64,000 nucleotides of DNA from NCBI RefSeq assembly GCF_000347635.1, contig NC_020514.1:4402001-4466000 (forward strand). The letters are read 5' to 3'. The position numbers and the translations under genes are program-made. Positions 8,922-19,473 of this stretch are shown piece after piece. Source of the DNA: Paraglaciecola psychrophila 170. GTDB lineage: Bacteria > Pseudomonadota > Gammaproteobacteria > Enterobacterales > Alteromonadaceae. The notes under the pieces are model-generated. The model was not told the origin of the DNA, did not search any database, and saw only the letters and a list, made by a program, of their open reading frames with translations. Each line of letters starts with the position of its first letter. Positions within the stretch are counted from its first letter, which is position 1.

Positions 8922-9908
8922 CTACCATAACTTCATCAAGGCGTTGGAGTAATGCATCTTTCGCTGATTATCGACAATGATAGCATCATATCCCGGCGTA
9001 CGATTTAGCAAGTCCATGCCTTTTTGCACACCCAAAACAAACACTGCGGTAGATAGGGCATCGTTTAACGTACTGCGCTGACCAATAATCGATACACTTT
9101 GCACTGCATTAGCAGAAGTACCTGTTTGTGGAGATAGGATATGGTGAAAGCGTTTTCCGTCTTGTTCGAAATAACGCTCGTAATCGCCTGAAGTCGATAA
9201 CCCAGTATCAGCCAAAGGTAACACCACAGCCTGTTTAACTTTATTACGGGGATCTCGAATCCCCACCATCCAAGGCTTGCCTAACCTGTCACCTAACAGT
9301 CTCGTATCGCCGCCTGCGGTCACTAAGGCATATTTAATCCCACGTTGTTTCAATATACCGATAGAGTTGTCTACTGCATGACCTTTAGCAATTCCCCCTA
9401 AGTCAATTTTCACATTGGGATGGGCGAAGAAAATACTGTATTCATCCACGTTAAACTTGATGTGCCGGTAATTAATGGCCTGTAACAAGTTATCAATTTG
9501 GCCTTGCTTTGGCTTCTGATTTTCACGATAGTTATACAAATAACCGACGCTAGCAAAAGTAATATCAAATGCCCCATCTGTCTCCTTAGCCAATTCAACA
9601 GATAAAGAAATCAGCTCAAATAACTCTTTTGATACGGGCACTGCGGATATAGAGCCACGGCTATTAAGCTGACTCAACTCACTGCTTTCAATATACGGAC
9701 TCATTAATTGATTAATACGCTGCATTTCGGCCATTACCGCTTGAGTGGCATCTTTACCTTGCTGCACAGACTCACTCCAAAGTTCGACGTGAATATTGGT
9801 GCCCATGATCCCTTGGTTGTCTTCAAACCACTTTGCATATGAAAGCCCTGAATAAGCCATCATACACAGCAACAATACTGGCGAGGCTAGGATGCCCTGC
9901 ATCTTCAT
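8922..9908 (-). CDS. apbE: FAD:protein FMN transferase ApbE
   Basis: ApbE transfers FMN from FAD to a threonine of flavoproteins such as the Na+-translocating NADH:quinone reductase subunits, outside the cytoplasmic membrane. A signal peptide ending LSYA (about residue 25) is followed by GIMGTNIHVELW, a central DLGGIAKGHAVD and VTAGGDTRLLG, and a final SVSIIGQRSTLNDALSTAVFVLG. These segments are typical of ApbE. There is no lipobox cysteine, so it is probably a soluble periplasmic form. Its ATG overlaps the rsmI stop as ATGA, which implies translational coupling. Confidence 0.9.
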   Translation of the reverse strand: MKMQGILASPVLLLCMMAYSGLSYAKWFEDNQGIMGTNIHVELWSESVQQGKDATQAVMAEMQRINQLMSPYIESSELSQLNSRGSISAVPVSKELFELISLSVELAKETDGAFDITFASVGYLYNYRENQKPKQGQIDNLLQAINYRHIKFNVDEYSIFFAHPNVKIDLGGIAKGHAVDNSIGILKQRGIKYALVTAGGDTRLLGDRLGKPWMVGIRDPRNKVKQAVVLPLADTGLSTSGDYERYFEQDGKRFHHILSPQTGTSANAVQSVSIIGQRSTLNDALSTAVFVLGVQKGMDLLNRTPGYDAIIVDNQRKMHYSNALMKLW

Positions 9909-10744
9909 AACTTTAATTCTAGGCCAAGCTGATAAAGGTGATTTTTCTTTAAATTGTATTGCTCAGCCGTCACAGCTGCCGCTTTTTTAAGGGGTAATTC
10001 TTTCATTAACAATTTAAGTAAATTAAGTGCATCATCTGACACTTCTGTCTGATCCTGTTTTTCACCCGCAATCATTAATACAAATTCACCTCTTTGATGA
10101 TTTGCATCAGCTTCAAGCCAAGTCAAACAAGCTTGGGCGTTACCGGAGTAAAACGTTTCAAAAGTTTTGGTAAGCTCTTTTGCCACCACCATTTGTCGGG
10201 CTTCACCCAACTCAGCTACGATTTGCCTGACAGTGTCTGCCACTCTGCGGGGAGATTCATAAAACACACTGGTGCTGGTCTCAGTCAGTAAACGCTGTAA
10301 TGCCTGCTGTTTGGCCACAGCCTTGACCGGTAAAAAACCCTCAAACTTAAACCTGTCAGTTGCTAAGCCCGCAGCACATAATGCGGTGATGGCAGCACAC
10401 GGACCAGGTAATGGTACAACTTTAACCCCGGCTTCTCGGCACTGACTGACTAAACCATACCCTGGGTCGCTGATCAGTGGTGTACCCGCATCAGAAATCA
10501 AGGCTATATTCTCGCCCAATTTAAGCTTTTCGATAAGCTGCTTAGCCCGCTGCGATTCGTTATGATCGTGTAATGAAGTTAATCGCGTCGAAATATCGTA
10601 ATGTTGCAATAAACGCTGACTATGCCGTGTATCTTCAGCCGCAATCAAATCAACTTCAGTCAATATACGTAAAGCCCTGTGTGTGATGTCTTCCAGATTG
10701 CCAATAGGCGTGGCGACGATAAATAACGTGCCTGATTCAATCAA
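9905..10744 (-). CDS. rsmI: 16S rRNA (cytidine(1402)-2'-O)-methyltransferase RsmI
   Basis: RsmI methylates the ribose of C1402 in 16S rRNA using S-adenosylmethionine. The family signature is complete: LFIVATPIGNLEDITHRA at the N terminus, IAAEDTRHSQRLL, LISDAGTPLISDPGY and VVPLPGPCAAITAL. The length of 279 residues is normal. It is divergent from lpoA, the usual gammaproteobacterial arrangement, and overlaps apbE by four bases. Confidence 0.95.
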   Translation of the reverse strand: MIESGTLFIVATPIGNLEDITHRALRILTEVDLIAAEDTRHSQRLLQHYDISTRLTSLHDHNESQRAKQLIEKLKLGENIALISDAGTPLISDPGYGLVSQCREAGVKVVPLPGPCAAITALCAAGLATDRFKFEGFLPVKAVAKQQALQRLLTETSTSVFYESPRRVADTVRQIVAELGEARQMVVAKELTKTFETFYSGNAQACLTWLEADANHQRGEFVLMIAGEKQDQTEVSDDALNLLKLLMKELPLKKAAAVTAEQYNLKKNHLYQLGLELKL

Positions 10745-10881
10745 TGCTAACTCTCCAAATTAAAGGGATCATCTAAGGTTTGTCTAAGTATAAGTTTTAT
10801 CTCCTAACCTAGTCACAAAGCATTAGATATTTATAACCGTTACTATAAACTATTAAACATATTATTTAATGGATATCAGCG

Positions 10882-12825
10882 ATGAGATTTCGAACGTTTG
10901 TTGTATTTTGTGTCGCTATTTTATGTTTACTCTCATGTGCGAGTAACTCTACTCGGCAGTCACCAAAAACTTTAGTCTCGCCATCAGAAAAAATCACAGA
11001 AGAAGCAAAAGACAGTAATTACTACCTAACCCGTGCACAACAAAATTATGTAAACAACGCTGATGTGTACCAACGTAATAATTATCTGATACAGGCCGCA
11101 GAATCATTGCAGGCAGAACAGCAATGCCCAAAAAGTATTAAGTTGCTAAAAGTGCTGCAAGCAGAGTTACAAGACAACCGCCATTACACTCACGCCAATC
11201 TGATTTTAGCTGAGTGTTATTTAATTTTGTCTGATAAAACGTTTCATAAAGTGGAGGCGATACTGACTAATTTGACTGGTGCTTATGGATATCAAGCTCG
11301 CATCGCTGCTTTGCAATCTCAACTTCATGTTAACAAAAAACAATGGTTAGAAGCTGCTATAGCATTGCAAAATACCAATATGGAAGAACTGGATAAAACT
11401 CGAACCATTTGGGAATGGATCAAAGCACTAGACTTACCTGAATTAGAAAATGCCCGCTTATCAGAGCCGTCATTGCAACCTTGGCTACAGCTTGCCATCA
11501 TTGTCAAACGTTTTGCATTAAAGCCGGAGATGTTTAACCAGCAATTAGTTAGTTGGCAGAGTAGACACTTGGGTCACCCATTGGTGATTAACCTTCCAGA
11601 AGAAATACAATTTTCGTTGCAGCAAGAACCGATTCAGGCTAAACGCATCGCGGTATTGTTACCACTAACGGGCAGACTCGCGAATCAAGGCTTAGCCATA
11701 AAAGAGGGCATTCTGGCCGCATATTTGGAAGATTTGCCCAACGCAAAATTTACTTCAAACAATTCATCTGATTATGACGGTGCAACAGGCAACATAGCTC
11801 AAGACAACGTTCAGCAATATCGTGAAATACGCTTTTTTGATTCTGCGTTAAAAACAGCACAGCAATTAAATACATTGGTCGCTGATTTTGATGTGGTTTT
11901 AGGGCCATTGGTTAAAGAACAAATTACTGAACTGACCGAGGTTTTACCCTCAGATAAGATTCTTTTGGCACTCAACAGAGTGCAGTTAAAAACAAAAACA
12001 ATCACAATTAATCAATTAGGCAATTTATTTGAGCCAAGTTCTCCCGTGGCGGAACATTATTACTTTTCGTTAGCACCAGAAGACGAAGCTCAGCAATTAG
12101 CGTTACATATGCAACAAAAACAATTAGTTAGACCAATTGTTTTTGCAGCAAACAATCCAACAACACAAAGAATGGCAGAAGCTTTTGTCGCCAAGTGGCA
12201 AGAAGCACCCAATGCAATTCAACCAGACTTAACTATATTTACAGACAGTAAAAACATGCGGAACCGTGTATCAGAAATGTTGGATGTAGCCCAAAGTAAG
12301 CAGCGCATCAGACAAATGGAAGTATTGGCTGATGTCGAAGTGTTTGGAGTAGAAAGAAATCGTCGAGATATCGATGCCATAGTATTATTTGCCAACCCTG
12401 AACAAGCCCAGTTGCTCAACCCTATTATCGAAGCAAGCCTAAGTCCATTCGCTCAAAAGTCATTGTCGGTATTTGCATCTTCACGTAGTTATAGCCTAGA
12501 TTTAAACAGTAACAGCCTGAGAGATTTACGTAACCTCACATTCACAGATATGCCTTGGATGTTGCCCGATCATAGTTGGCAGAGTTTAGCTTCACAAACC
12601 ACACAACTTTGGCCACAAAAACAGGATACCCTGTTAAGGTTATTTGCTATGGGTTTTGATGCCTACAATTTATTGCCTAATTTACGTCGATTAAAGACAC
12701 TGCCACAAGTCGTCAGTTATGGTCTAACCGGTAAAATCAATGTAGACGACAAGGGTGTATTACACAGACGTTTACTATGGGCACAAGTTGCCCAAGACCG
12801 AGTAAAGTTAATTGAAATGGATTAA
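10882..12825 (+). CDS. lpoA: LpoA, outer-membrane lipoprotein activator of penicillin-binding protein 1A
   Basis: LpoA spans from the outer membrane to stimulate the peptidoglycan synthase PBP1A. The lipoprotein signal ends LLSC (Cys near residue 20). An N-terminal helical TPR-like region (about 40-230) is followed by a periplasmic-binding-protein-like domain beginning at KRIAVLLPLTGRLANQG, as in Escherichia LpoA/YraM. The length of 647 residues is close to the family's. It heads a four-gene operon with yraN, diaA and dolP, the conserved order in Enterobacterales and Alteromonadales, and overlaps yraN by 14 bases. Confidence 0.93.
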   Translation: MRFRTFVVFCVAILCLLSCASNSTRQSPKTLVSPSEKITEEAKDSNYYLTRAQQNYVNNADVYQRNNYLIQAAESLQAEQQCPKSIKLLKVLQAELQDNRHYTHANLILAECYLILSDKTFHKVEAILTNLTGAYGYQARIAALQSQLHVNKKQWLEAAIALQNTNMEELDKTRTIWEWIKALDLPELENARLSEPSLQPWLQLAIIVKRFALKPEMFNQQLVSWQSRHLGHPLVINLPEEIQFSLQQEPIQAKRIAVLLPLTGRLANQGLAIKEGILAAYLEDLPNAKFTSNNSSDYDGATGNIAQDNVQQYREIRFFDSALKTAQQLNTLVADFDVVLGPLVKEQITELTEVLPSDKILLALNRVQLKTKTITINQLGNLFEPSSPVAEHYYFSLAPEDEAQQLALHMQQKQLVRPIVFAANNPTTQRMAEAFVAKWQEAPNAIQPDLTIFTDSKNMRNRVSEMLDVAQSKQRIRQMEVLADVEVFGVERNRRDIDAIVLFANPEQAQLLNPIIEASLSPFAQKSLSVFASSRSYSLDLNSNSLRDLRNLTFTDMPWMLPDHSWQSLASQTTQLWPQKQDTLLRLFAMGFDAYNLLPNLRRLKTLPQVVSYGLTGKINVDDKGVLHRRLLWAQVAQDRVKLIEMD

Positions 12826-13186
12826 GCAGGCCCTCTCACCTTTAATCGGTAGTGAGGCAGAACGTATTGCTCGAACCTTTTTAGAACAGCAAGGTCTTAC
12901 ATTTATTCTGCAAAATTATCGTTGTCGCACAGGTGAAATAGACTTAGTCATGCAAGACGGGGACGAACTGGTCTTCGTAGAAGTGAAATACCGAAGTCGG
13001 AGTCAATACGGCTCTGCTATAGAGTTTTTTCATGCTAGGAAAAAACGTAAATTTGAATCTGCTGTTATGCATTACATGCAGGATAAAGGTTTCAACCCTA
13101 GCATTGTCCCACATAGAATCGACCTAGTGGCCATAGAGGGAAAAGGCCAGCAACAGCAAAACATCAATTGGTTAAAAAGCGTTTAA
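12812..13186 (+). CDS. yraN: YraN family (UPF0102) endonuclease-like protein
   Basis: A small restriction-endonuclease-like fold with the family motifs CRTGEIDLVMQD, FVEVKYR and HRIDLVAIEG. Catalytic-type residues E, D and E-x-K are visible. The biological role is not settled. The start overlaps the lpoA 3' end in another frame, as in related genomes, which suggests coupled translation. Confidence 0.9.
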   Translation: MKWIKQALSPLIGSEAERIARTFLEQQGLTFILQNYRCRTGEIDLVMQDGDELVFVEVKYRSRSQYGSAIEFFHARKKRKFESAVMHYMQDKGFNPSIVPHRIDLVAIEGKGQQQQNINWLKSV

Positions 13187-13213
13187 CCCATTGCTGCGAT
13201 GAAAAGTTATTAA

Positions 13214-13822
<609 letters not shown>

Positions 13823-13825
13823 AAT

Positions 13826-14404
13826 ATGTTAAAACCAAGAAACATTTACATCCCCTTGTTGATCTCAACAACCTTATTGTTACAAAGCTGTGCAGGGTTG
13901 CTCATAGGGGCTGGAGTAGGTGCAGTGTCGGTTGCACATGACCGACGTACAATAGGCACCCAGGTTGACGATACAACAACTGCCGGCCGTATCTCTACTG
14001 CTATATATAATGACGTTGCAATAAATGAACAAACCAGCATTTCGGTTCAAGTATTTAATGGTACTGCCCTGTTAGTAGGTCAGGCTCCGACTCAGGCACT
14101 TATACAGCAAGCAGAAAATCTTGCTTCGTCAGTAAAAAACATAAAAAAACTACACAACCAAATTCGTTTAGGCTCTCCTATACCTGCAAGCGTAGTGGCG
14201 AATGACGCATGGATTGCCTCAAAAATCAAAACGAAACTGATCGCTGATAAGCGTATAGATGGCCTGCACATTGAGATAGAGGTCGAAAACGGCGAGGTAT
14301 TCTTGATGGGATTGGTCAGTGAACATGAATCGAATATTGCTGTAGAAATCACCCGTAATATTAGTGGTGTCAAACAAGTAATAAAAGCGTTTGAATATTC
14401 TTAA
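13826..14404 (+). CDS. dolP: DolP, BON-domain outer-membrane lipoprotein
   Basis: DolP (YraP) is a dual-BON-domain lipoprotein that supports outer-membrane integrity and the BAM complex. The signal ends LLLQSC, giving a lipidated cysteine near residue 22. Two BON repeats follow (about residues 50-115 and 125-192), each with the pattern of short alpha-beta units and V-x-L-x-G (ALLVGQAP; EVFLMGLVSE). It is the last gene of the lpoA operon and is followed by a strong terminator. Confidence 0.92.
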   Translation: MLKPRNIYIPLLISTTLLLQSCAGLLIGAGVGAVSVAHDRRTIGTQVDDTTTAGRISTAIYNDVAINEQTSISVQVFNGTALLVGQAPTQALIQQAENLASSVKNIKKLHNQIRLGSPIPASVVANDAWIASKIKTKLIADKRIDGLHIEIEVENGEVFLMGLVSEHESNIAVEITRNISGVKQVIKAFEYS

Positions 14405-14440
14405 CTCTGAGCCGGACTAAACAATATGTTAGTTCAAATA

Positions 14441-14466
14441 AAAAAAGCGCCTCTAAGCGCTTTTTT
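14441..14466. terminator. Bidirectional terminator between dolP and sspB
   Basis: Arms AAAAAAGCGC and GCGCTTTTTT around a 6-base loop give A- and T-runs on either strand, so it can end both convergent operons. Confidence 0.88.
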
Positions 14467-14487
14467 AATTGAATATTTCTAATTCGA

Positions 14488-14892
14488 CTATTTAACAACT
14501 GTTAAAGTAGGCTTTCCCTTTTTGGGTTTTTGATTAGTCTCATTGCCATCAGTCTTATTTTCTACTTCATCAGAAGCGATGTTTTCTTCAACAGTAAAGA
14601 CTGTACCCGCACCGTTTTCTTTGGCGTAAATAGCTAATACTGCTGGGCAAGGAACCACTATATTCCTTGGCACACCACCAAAACGAGCGTCAAACATAAT
14701 GTCATTTAAACCTAACTGTAAATTACCAGTAGACGATGGAGACATGTTTAACACTATTTGGCCGTCTTGAACAAACTCCTGCGGCACTTGAGTACCAGCG
14801 TAATGCGCGTCGACCACTATGTACGGAGTAAGATTGTTATCTACAATCCACTCGTAAAATGCACGTAATAAGTATGGCTGATTAGGTGTCAT
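14488..14892 (-). CDS. sspB: SspB, ClpXP specificity-enhancing factor
   Basis: SspB tethers SsrA-tagged proteins to the ClpXP protease. The N-terminal substrate-binding domain is recognisable (YLLRAFYEWIVDNNLTPYIVVD, IVLNMSPSSTGNLQLG, ISFDARFGG-like IMFDARFGGVPRNIVVP). An acidic, variable linker leads to a short C-terminal tail (GKPTLTVVK) of the type that docks on ClpX. It follows sspA directly on the minus strand. Confidence 0.95.
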   Translation of the reverse strand: MTPNQPYLLRAFYEWIVDNNLTPYIVVDAHYAGTQVPQEFVQDGQIVLNMSPSSTGNLQLGLNDIMFDARFGGVPRNIVVPCPAVLAIYAKENGAGTVFTVEENIASDEVENKTDGNETNQKPKKGKPTLTVVK

Positions 14893-14906
14893 ATCACTTT
14901 GTCCTT

Positions 14907-15539
14907 TTATAGAGGATTGTGTATTTCACGTTCTTGATCTGTCAATGACGCTATAAAAGAAGGTCTCTCAAAAATACGCTTCATATATGCTTTCACGTCT
15001 TTACTACCCGTACCCGTTAATTCGATACCCAACGCAGGTAAACGCCACAATAATGGTGCTAGGTAACAGTCAACTAAGCTAAATTCTTCACTCATGAAAT
15101 AAGGTGTTTCAGCAAATAATGGTGCTAAAGATAAAAACGCTTCACGTAACTCGTTACGCGTTGCTTCTAGATCGCCTTTCTTAGCCATGATTTTTTCTGC
15201 TAGTACATACCAATCATTTTGTATACGGTGCATAGTCAAACGACTTTGCCCACGGGATACAGGATAAACCGGCATAAGAGGTGGGTGCGGGAAACGCTCG
15301 TCCAAATATTCCATTATGATATGTGAATTATATAAAACCAACTCTCTATCAACAAGAGTAGGCACAGTACCATAGGGGTTGAGTTCGAGCAGATCTTCAG
15401 GTAACTCGTCAGGAACCGTAAAACTAATTTCTACGCCTACACCTTTTTCCGCTAATACTATGCGTGCTTGGTGACTGTATATATCTATCGTGTCTGAAAA
15501 TAACGTCATTATTGAACGCTTATTGGCGGCTACAGCCAT
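14907..15539 (-). CDS. sspA: SspA, stringent starvation protein A
   Basis: SspA has a glutathione-S-transferase fold but acts as an RNA-polymerase-associated transcription factor in stationary phase. The N terminus (MAVAANKRSIMTLFSD, then DIYSHQARIVLAEKG) is almost identical to Escherichia SspA, and PYGTVPTLVDRELVLY is the thioredoxin-like segment. The position between petC and sspB is the conserved order. Confidence 0.95.
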   Translation of the reverse strand: MAVAANKRSIMTLFSDTIDIYSHQARIVLAEKGVGVEISFTVPDELPEDLLELNPYGTVPTLVDRELVLYNSHIIMEYLDERFPHPPLMPVYPVSRGQSRLTMHRIQNDWYVLAEKIMAKKGDLEATRNELREAFLSLAPLFAETPYFMSEEFSLVDCYLAPLLWRLPALGIELTGTGSKDVKAYMKRIFERPSFIASLTDQEREIHNPL

Positions 15540-15647
15540 TTATATTTCTCCTATATGTCATACATAATCGCATCGTGCCTTAGGCATCTTGCTTTGTTCT
15601 TTTACTAGTGATTAGTAGGTCAATCAACTAATTAAAAACGGATAAGA

Positions 15648-15677
15648 AAGGGGCATATACATTATATATAGCCCCTT
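15648..15677 (-). terminator. Hairpin between petC and sspA
   Basis: AAGGGGC (15648-15654) pairs with GCCCCTT (15671-15677) around an AT-rich loop. It lies between the sspA start and the petC stop, where it could separate the two transcripts; the T-run is short. Confidence 0.45.
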
Positions 15678-15728
15678 CCAAAAAATTTTGCGGATTATAC
15701 ATCAAATTCCAAACAAAGTTTTGCTGAA

Positions 15729-16466
15729 TTAGTGTACATCTCTCCAATAATCTTTCTTAAGTAAATAAACCAAAACTAACAATACTAATAGGAAAATCAT
15801 GACCCAGCGGCCTATAGACTCAGACTGCAAACGTGAAGGCTCACCGACATAAACTAAGTAGTTAACCAAATCTAATACCGCTTTGTCATATTCGGGTGCA
15901 CTTAGCTGTCCGCTTCCGTCTGCTTTAATGCCAACATAACGTTCAACCATCTGTCCGTCTATCAAAGTTGTCTCATAGGTTTTGCTTGGTAAACCTTGAA
16001 GCTCTTGCAACACGTGAGGCATACCCACGTTTGCAAATACCATATTGTTTACACCAAAGGTAGTTCCGTCTTCAGCATAGAAGGATCTTAGGTAAGTATA
16101 AATCCAATCTGCACCTCGAACTCGACCCGTCAACGTTAAATCGGGTGGCGGCGCACCAAACCATTTAGCGGCAGATTCAGTCGGCATAGCATTTTTAATA
16201 TGGTCACCGGGCTTTGTACCCGTAAACTGCAAGTTTTCCTGACCAAGTGCTAAGGGGATCCCTAAGTCTTCAAAAGTACGCTGATACCGTTGATATTGCA
16301 TTTGATGGCAACCTAAACAGTAGTTCATAAAGGTCTGTGCACCGGATTGCAAAGACGCTTTATCTGTCAAGTCGTATTCAGCCTTATCTAGAGGTACTTT
16401 GCTGCCACCAGCAGCACTGGCCACAATTGGTACCAACAAGCACAATATAAAAATTATCTTTTTCAT
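15729..16466 (-). CDS. petC: Cytochrome c1 of the bc1 complex
   Basis: The subunit carries the c-type haem that passes electrons from the Rieske centre to soluble cytochrome c. A signal peptide (about 18 residues, ending ASA) is followed by the haem site CLGCH near residue 50, a distal M (VGMPHVLQ) and a C-terminal transmembrane anchor (VMIFLLVLLVLVYLL). The ATG overlaps the petB stop. The order petA-petB-petC is normal. Confidence 0.95.
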   Translation of the reverse strand: MKKIIFILCLLVPIVASAAGGSKVPLDKAEYDLTDKASLQSGAQTFMNYCLGCHQMQYQRYQRTFEDLGIPLALGQENLQFTGTKPGDHIKNAMPTESAAKWFGAPPPDLTLTGRVRGADWIYTYLRSFYAEDGTTFGVNNMVFANVGMPHVLQELQGLPSKTYETTLIDGQMVERYVGIKADGSGQLSAPEYDKAVLDLVNYLVYVGEPSRLQSESIGRWVMIFLLVLLVLVYLLKKDYWRDVH

Positions 16467-17731
16467 TCTGTGATCCTCGTTGGTACTGGATGAGTCCGCT
16501 CGTTTTTACTGTACAAAAACAATAAAACAAAGAAACCGAAATACATAATGGTCGCTATTTGCGATGCAGTAATTTTCCATGCTTCTTGAGGAGTACCACC
16601 CAAGTAACCGAGGAATATAAATACTGCAGCAAACGTAAGCAAATTCCAAGTATGTAAGCCACAACGGTAGCGCCAAGACTTCACTTTTCCTCTATCAATC
16701 CAAGGCAATAAAGCTAAGCAAATAATGGCCGAGAACATTGCAATAACACCGCCTAATTTATGAGGTACAGCTTTCAAAATTGCATAGAAGGGTGTGAAGT
16801 ACCATACAGGGAAAATATGTTCAGGGGTCTTCAACGGGTTAGCAATCTCAAAATTTGGCGCCTCTAGAAAATACCCGCCCATTTCTGGAATGAAGAACAT
16901 GATGTAGCAGAACACAAGTAAGAATACAGCAAACCCGACCAAGTCTTTCAAGACTATGTGTGGAAAAAACGGGACGATGTCGTCAAGAATATCGTATTTA
17001 TCTGTGTAATATTCGTGAATTTTATACTTGGTTTTTTCTTCTTCGCTAAGCGAACCTTTCTTACGTTTAACGTTAGTTCCGTCTGGATTATTAGAACCTA
17101 CTTCATGTAATGCGACTATATGTAAGAACACTAAAATCACAATAACTAAAGGAAGTGCAATAACGTGTAGCGCAAAGAAGCGGTTTAATGTTGCTCCAGA
17201 AATAACGTAGTCGCCTTGTATCCAAATCACTAAATCTGGACCAATTACTGGAATAGCACTGAACAACGATACGATTACCTGAGCGCCCCAATAGGACATT
17301 TGGCCCCAAGGAAGGACATATCCCATAAAGGCTTCTGCCATAAGTGCTAAGTAAATAAACATACCAAACAACCACAGTAATTCACGTGGCTTTTGATAAG
17401 AACCGTAAATCATGCCTCTGAACATATGCAAGTAAATAACAATAAAGAACGCGGATGCGCCAGTACTGTGCATATAGCGCAGTATGTAACCGTATTCAAC
17501 ATCACGCATGATGTATTCTACTGAAGCAAAGGCTTCTTCAGCAGTAGGTGTATAACTCATAGTTAGCCACACACCTGTCACGATTTGGTTAACTAAGACT
17601 ATAGTCGCCAAAAATCCAAACATATACCAAATATTCATATTTCTGGGTGCTGGATATTGAATGGCGTGCTGGTTAGCAACGCGCATTATGGGAAGGCGAT
17701 ACTCAACCCATTCCATCAAATTTTTCAACAT
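16463..17731 (-). CDS. petB: Cytochrome b of the bc1 complex
   Basis: Eight or so transmembrane helices carry the two b haems and the quinol sites. Visible hallmarks are the haem histidines in helix B and D segments (YMHSTGASAFF, FALHVIALPLVI), the Qo-site PEW-equivalent (FPVWYF) and LRAVPHK-like LKAVPHK. I set the start at the ATG at 17731 (MLKNLMEW), which has GGGG a few bases upstream. An earlier in-frame start at 17758 would overlap the Rieske gene and adds non-conserved residues. Confidence 0.95.
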   Translation of the reverse strand: MLKNLMEWVEYRLPIMRVANQHAIQYPAPRNMNIWYMFGFLATIVLVNQIVTGVWLTMSYTPTAEEAFASVEYIMRDVEYGYILRYMHSTGASAFFIVIYLHMFRGMIYGSYQKPRELLWLFGMFIYLALMAEAFMGYVLPWGQMSYWGAQVIVSLFSAIPVIGPDLVIWIQGDYVISGATLNRFFALHVIALPLVIVILVFLHIVALHEVGSNNPDGTNVKRKKGSLSEEEKTKYKIHEYYTDKYDILDDIVPFFPHIVLKDLVGFAVFLLVFCYIMFFIPEMGGYFLEAPNFEIANPLKTPEHIFPVWYFTPFYAILKAVPHKLGGVIAMFSAIICLALLPWIDRGKVKSWRYRCGLHTWNLLTFAAVFIFLGYLGGTPQEAWKITASQIATIMYFGFFVLLFLYSKNERTHPVPTRITE

Positions 17732-17732
17732 T

Positions 17733-18365
17733 TTATGCTGCCCCTTCTTCGGAACCAATCAAGATAGTGTTATCGTCAATATACATATAAGGCGGCACAA
17801 CTAGGTTTAGGCCTGCGGGTACATTTTGAAAAACTCGCCCTGCCATATCAAACTTGGAGCCGTGACATGGACAGAAAAAGCCCTCTGGGGCACCTTCAAC
17901 ATATTCTTCAAATGCACCATCTTTTAAATGTTGTGGTGAACATCCCAAGTGCGTACAAATACCTACCAACACTAAATACTCTTCTTTTAAAGAGCGATAT
18001 TGATTTTTAGCGAATGCTGGCTGTTGCTCTTCATCAGAATTGGGATCTTTAAGTTGATCGTCAAAATTAGCTAATGAAGCAAGCAACTCAGGTGTTCTGC
18101 GAGCAATCCAAACGGGTTTACTTCGCCAGATAACTCTGATCAACTGACCAGGTAGGATTTTACTGATATCAGCTTCGATATCCGCCCCAGCTGCTTTTGC
18201 TTTAATACTGGGGTTCCAGGATGCGATAAAAGGCACTGCAGCACCGACTACACCGATACCACCAACAACAGATGTAGCTACCGTTAAAAATCGGCGTCTA
18301 TTACTGCTAACTGGCTGGTTTTCGGTTTTAGACGAATCATGCGCATCTAAAGATACATTGCTCAT
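17733..18365 (-). CDS. petA: Rieske iron-sulfur subunit of the bc1 complex
   Basis: The Rieske protein holds a 2Fe-2S cluster. The two ligand boxes are clear: CTHLGC and CPCHGS, in the C-terminal third. An N-terminal twin-arginine-type stretch (RRRFLTVA followed by a hydrophobic helix) directs Tat export and anchors the protein. It heads the petABC operon after rplM-rpsI. It is slightly long (210 residues) because of an insert around residues 90-125 (DDQLKDPNSDEEQQPAF). Confidence 0.95.
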   Translation of the reverse strand: MSNVSLDAHDSSKTENQPVSSNRRRFLTVATSVVGGIGVVGAAVPFIASWNPSIKAKAAGADIEADISKILPGQLIRVIWRSKPVWIARRTPELLASLANFDDQLKDPNSDEEQQPAFAKNQYRSLKEEYLVLVGICTHLGCSPQHLKDGAFEEYVEGAPEGFFCPCHGSKFDMAGRVFQNVPAGLNLVVPPYMYIDDNTILIGSEEGAA

Positions 18366-18590
18366 CCACTAATCTCCGAGGGTTAAATTGACTGACACTT
18401 CACATTTTGAGTGGCACATGGATTATACGCGAATCAAGAAATAAAGTTTTTCTATTAACCGAAAATGATAAAAGAAATCCCACATAAAAGACAAGGAAAT
18501 CGTCAAAAAAATGAATAATTACTGATACTTAACACATTTTCAAGATAATATTGATTGGATGTCGGTTTATTGTACAAAACGTAGGCAATA

Positions 18591-18616
18591 AAAAACCCAG
18601 CACGAGCTGGGTTTTT
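18591..18616. terminator. Terminator after rpsI
   Basis: AAAAACCCAG and CTGGGTTTTT flank a 6-base loop 24 bases after the rpsI stop. It separates the ribosomal operon from petABC. Confidence 0.88.
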
Positions 18617-18639
18617 GTAAAGTGTTTGTCGTCGAACAA

Positions 18640-19032
18640 TTAACGTTTTGAGAACTGAGGACGCTTCCGTGCTTTATGAAGACCCACTTTCTTACGCTCA
18701 ACTTTACGTGCATCACGAGTTACAAAGCCCGCTTTACGTAACGCTGGACGAAGTGTTTCGTCAAATTCCATCAAGGCACGTGTAATACCGTGACGAATTG
18801 CACCAGCTTGACCACTAATACCACCACCGGCAACGGTGATGTAAATGTCAAACTTTTCAGTCATCTCGACTAACTCTAGCGGTTGACGCACGATCATACG
18901 TGCAGTCTCACGACCAAAAAATATGTCAAGAGGACGTTTGTTTACTACAATGTTGCCACTGCCAGCGCGAAGAAAAACACGAGCGGTAGAACTTTTGCGT
19001 CGGCCAGTGCCGTAATATTGATTATCTGCCAT
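18640..19032 (-). CDS. rpsI: Ribosomal protein S9
   Basis: The sequence [16 protein letters not shown] at the start and [18 protein letters not shown] at the end are S9 signatures, at 130 residues. The basic tail reaches the P-site tRNA. It is 12 bases downstream of rplM in the universal L13-S9 operon. Confidence 0.98.
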   Translation of the reverse strand: MADNQYYGTGRRKSSTARVFLRAGSGNIVVNKRPLDIFFGRETARMIVRQPLELVEMTEKFDIYITVAGGGISGQAGAIRHGITRALMEFDETLRPALRKAGFVTRDARKVERKKVGLHKARKRPQFSKR

Positions 19033-19044
19033 CTGTAATGCTCC

Positions 19045-19473
19045 TTAAAGTTCTAAGACTTGAGGCTGCTGAGCAGCATGATTATGCTCAGGACCAGCGA
19101 AGACTTTCATTTTGCGGAACATATCGCGTCCAAGTGGACCTTTAGGCAACATACCTTTAACCGCTTTTTCAATGATCATCTCTGGTTTGAAAGCTTGCAA
19201 CTTCTCAAAGGTAGTATCTTTAAGACCGCCTGGATAACCAGAATGAGAATAGTAAATTTTGTTCTTGGCTTTGTTGCCAGTAACAGTAACTTTCTCAGCG
19301 TTGATCACAACTATGTAATCGCCAGTATCCACATGAGGTGTGTACTCTGGCTTGTGCTTACCGCGTAAGCGGATAGCTATCTCAGTCGCTAAGCGACCAA
19401 GAGTTTTGTCTGCGGCGTCAACCACATACCATTCACGTTTTACCGTTTCTGGCTTTGCAACAAAAGTTTTCAT
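19045..19473 (-). CDS. rplM: Ribosomal protein L13
   Basis: L13 of 142 residues with [21 protein letters not shown] and [11 protein letters not shown] motifs. It leads the L13-S9 operon. A GC-rich stem-forming leader lies at about 19590-19635 upstream. In E. coli L13 represses its own messenger, so a regulatory leader is plausible here but unproven. Confidence 0.98.
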   Translation of the reverse strand: MKTFVAKPETVKREWYVVDAADKTLGRLATEIAIRLRGKHKPEYTPHVDTGDYIVVINAEKVTVTGNKAKNKIYYSHSGYPGGLKDTTFEKLQAFKPEMIIEKAVKGMLPKGPLGRDMFRKMKVFAGPEHNHAAQQPQVLEL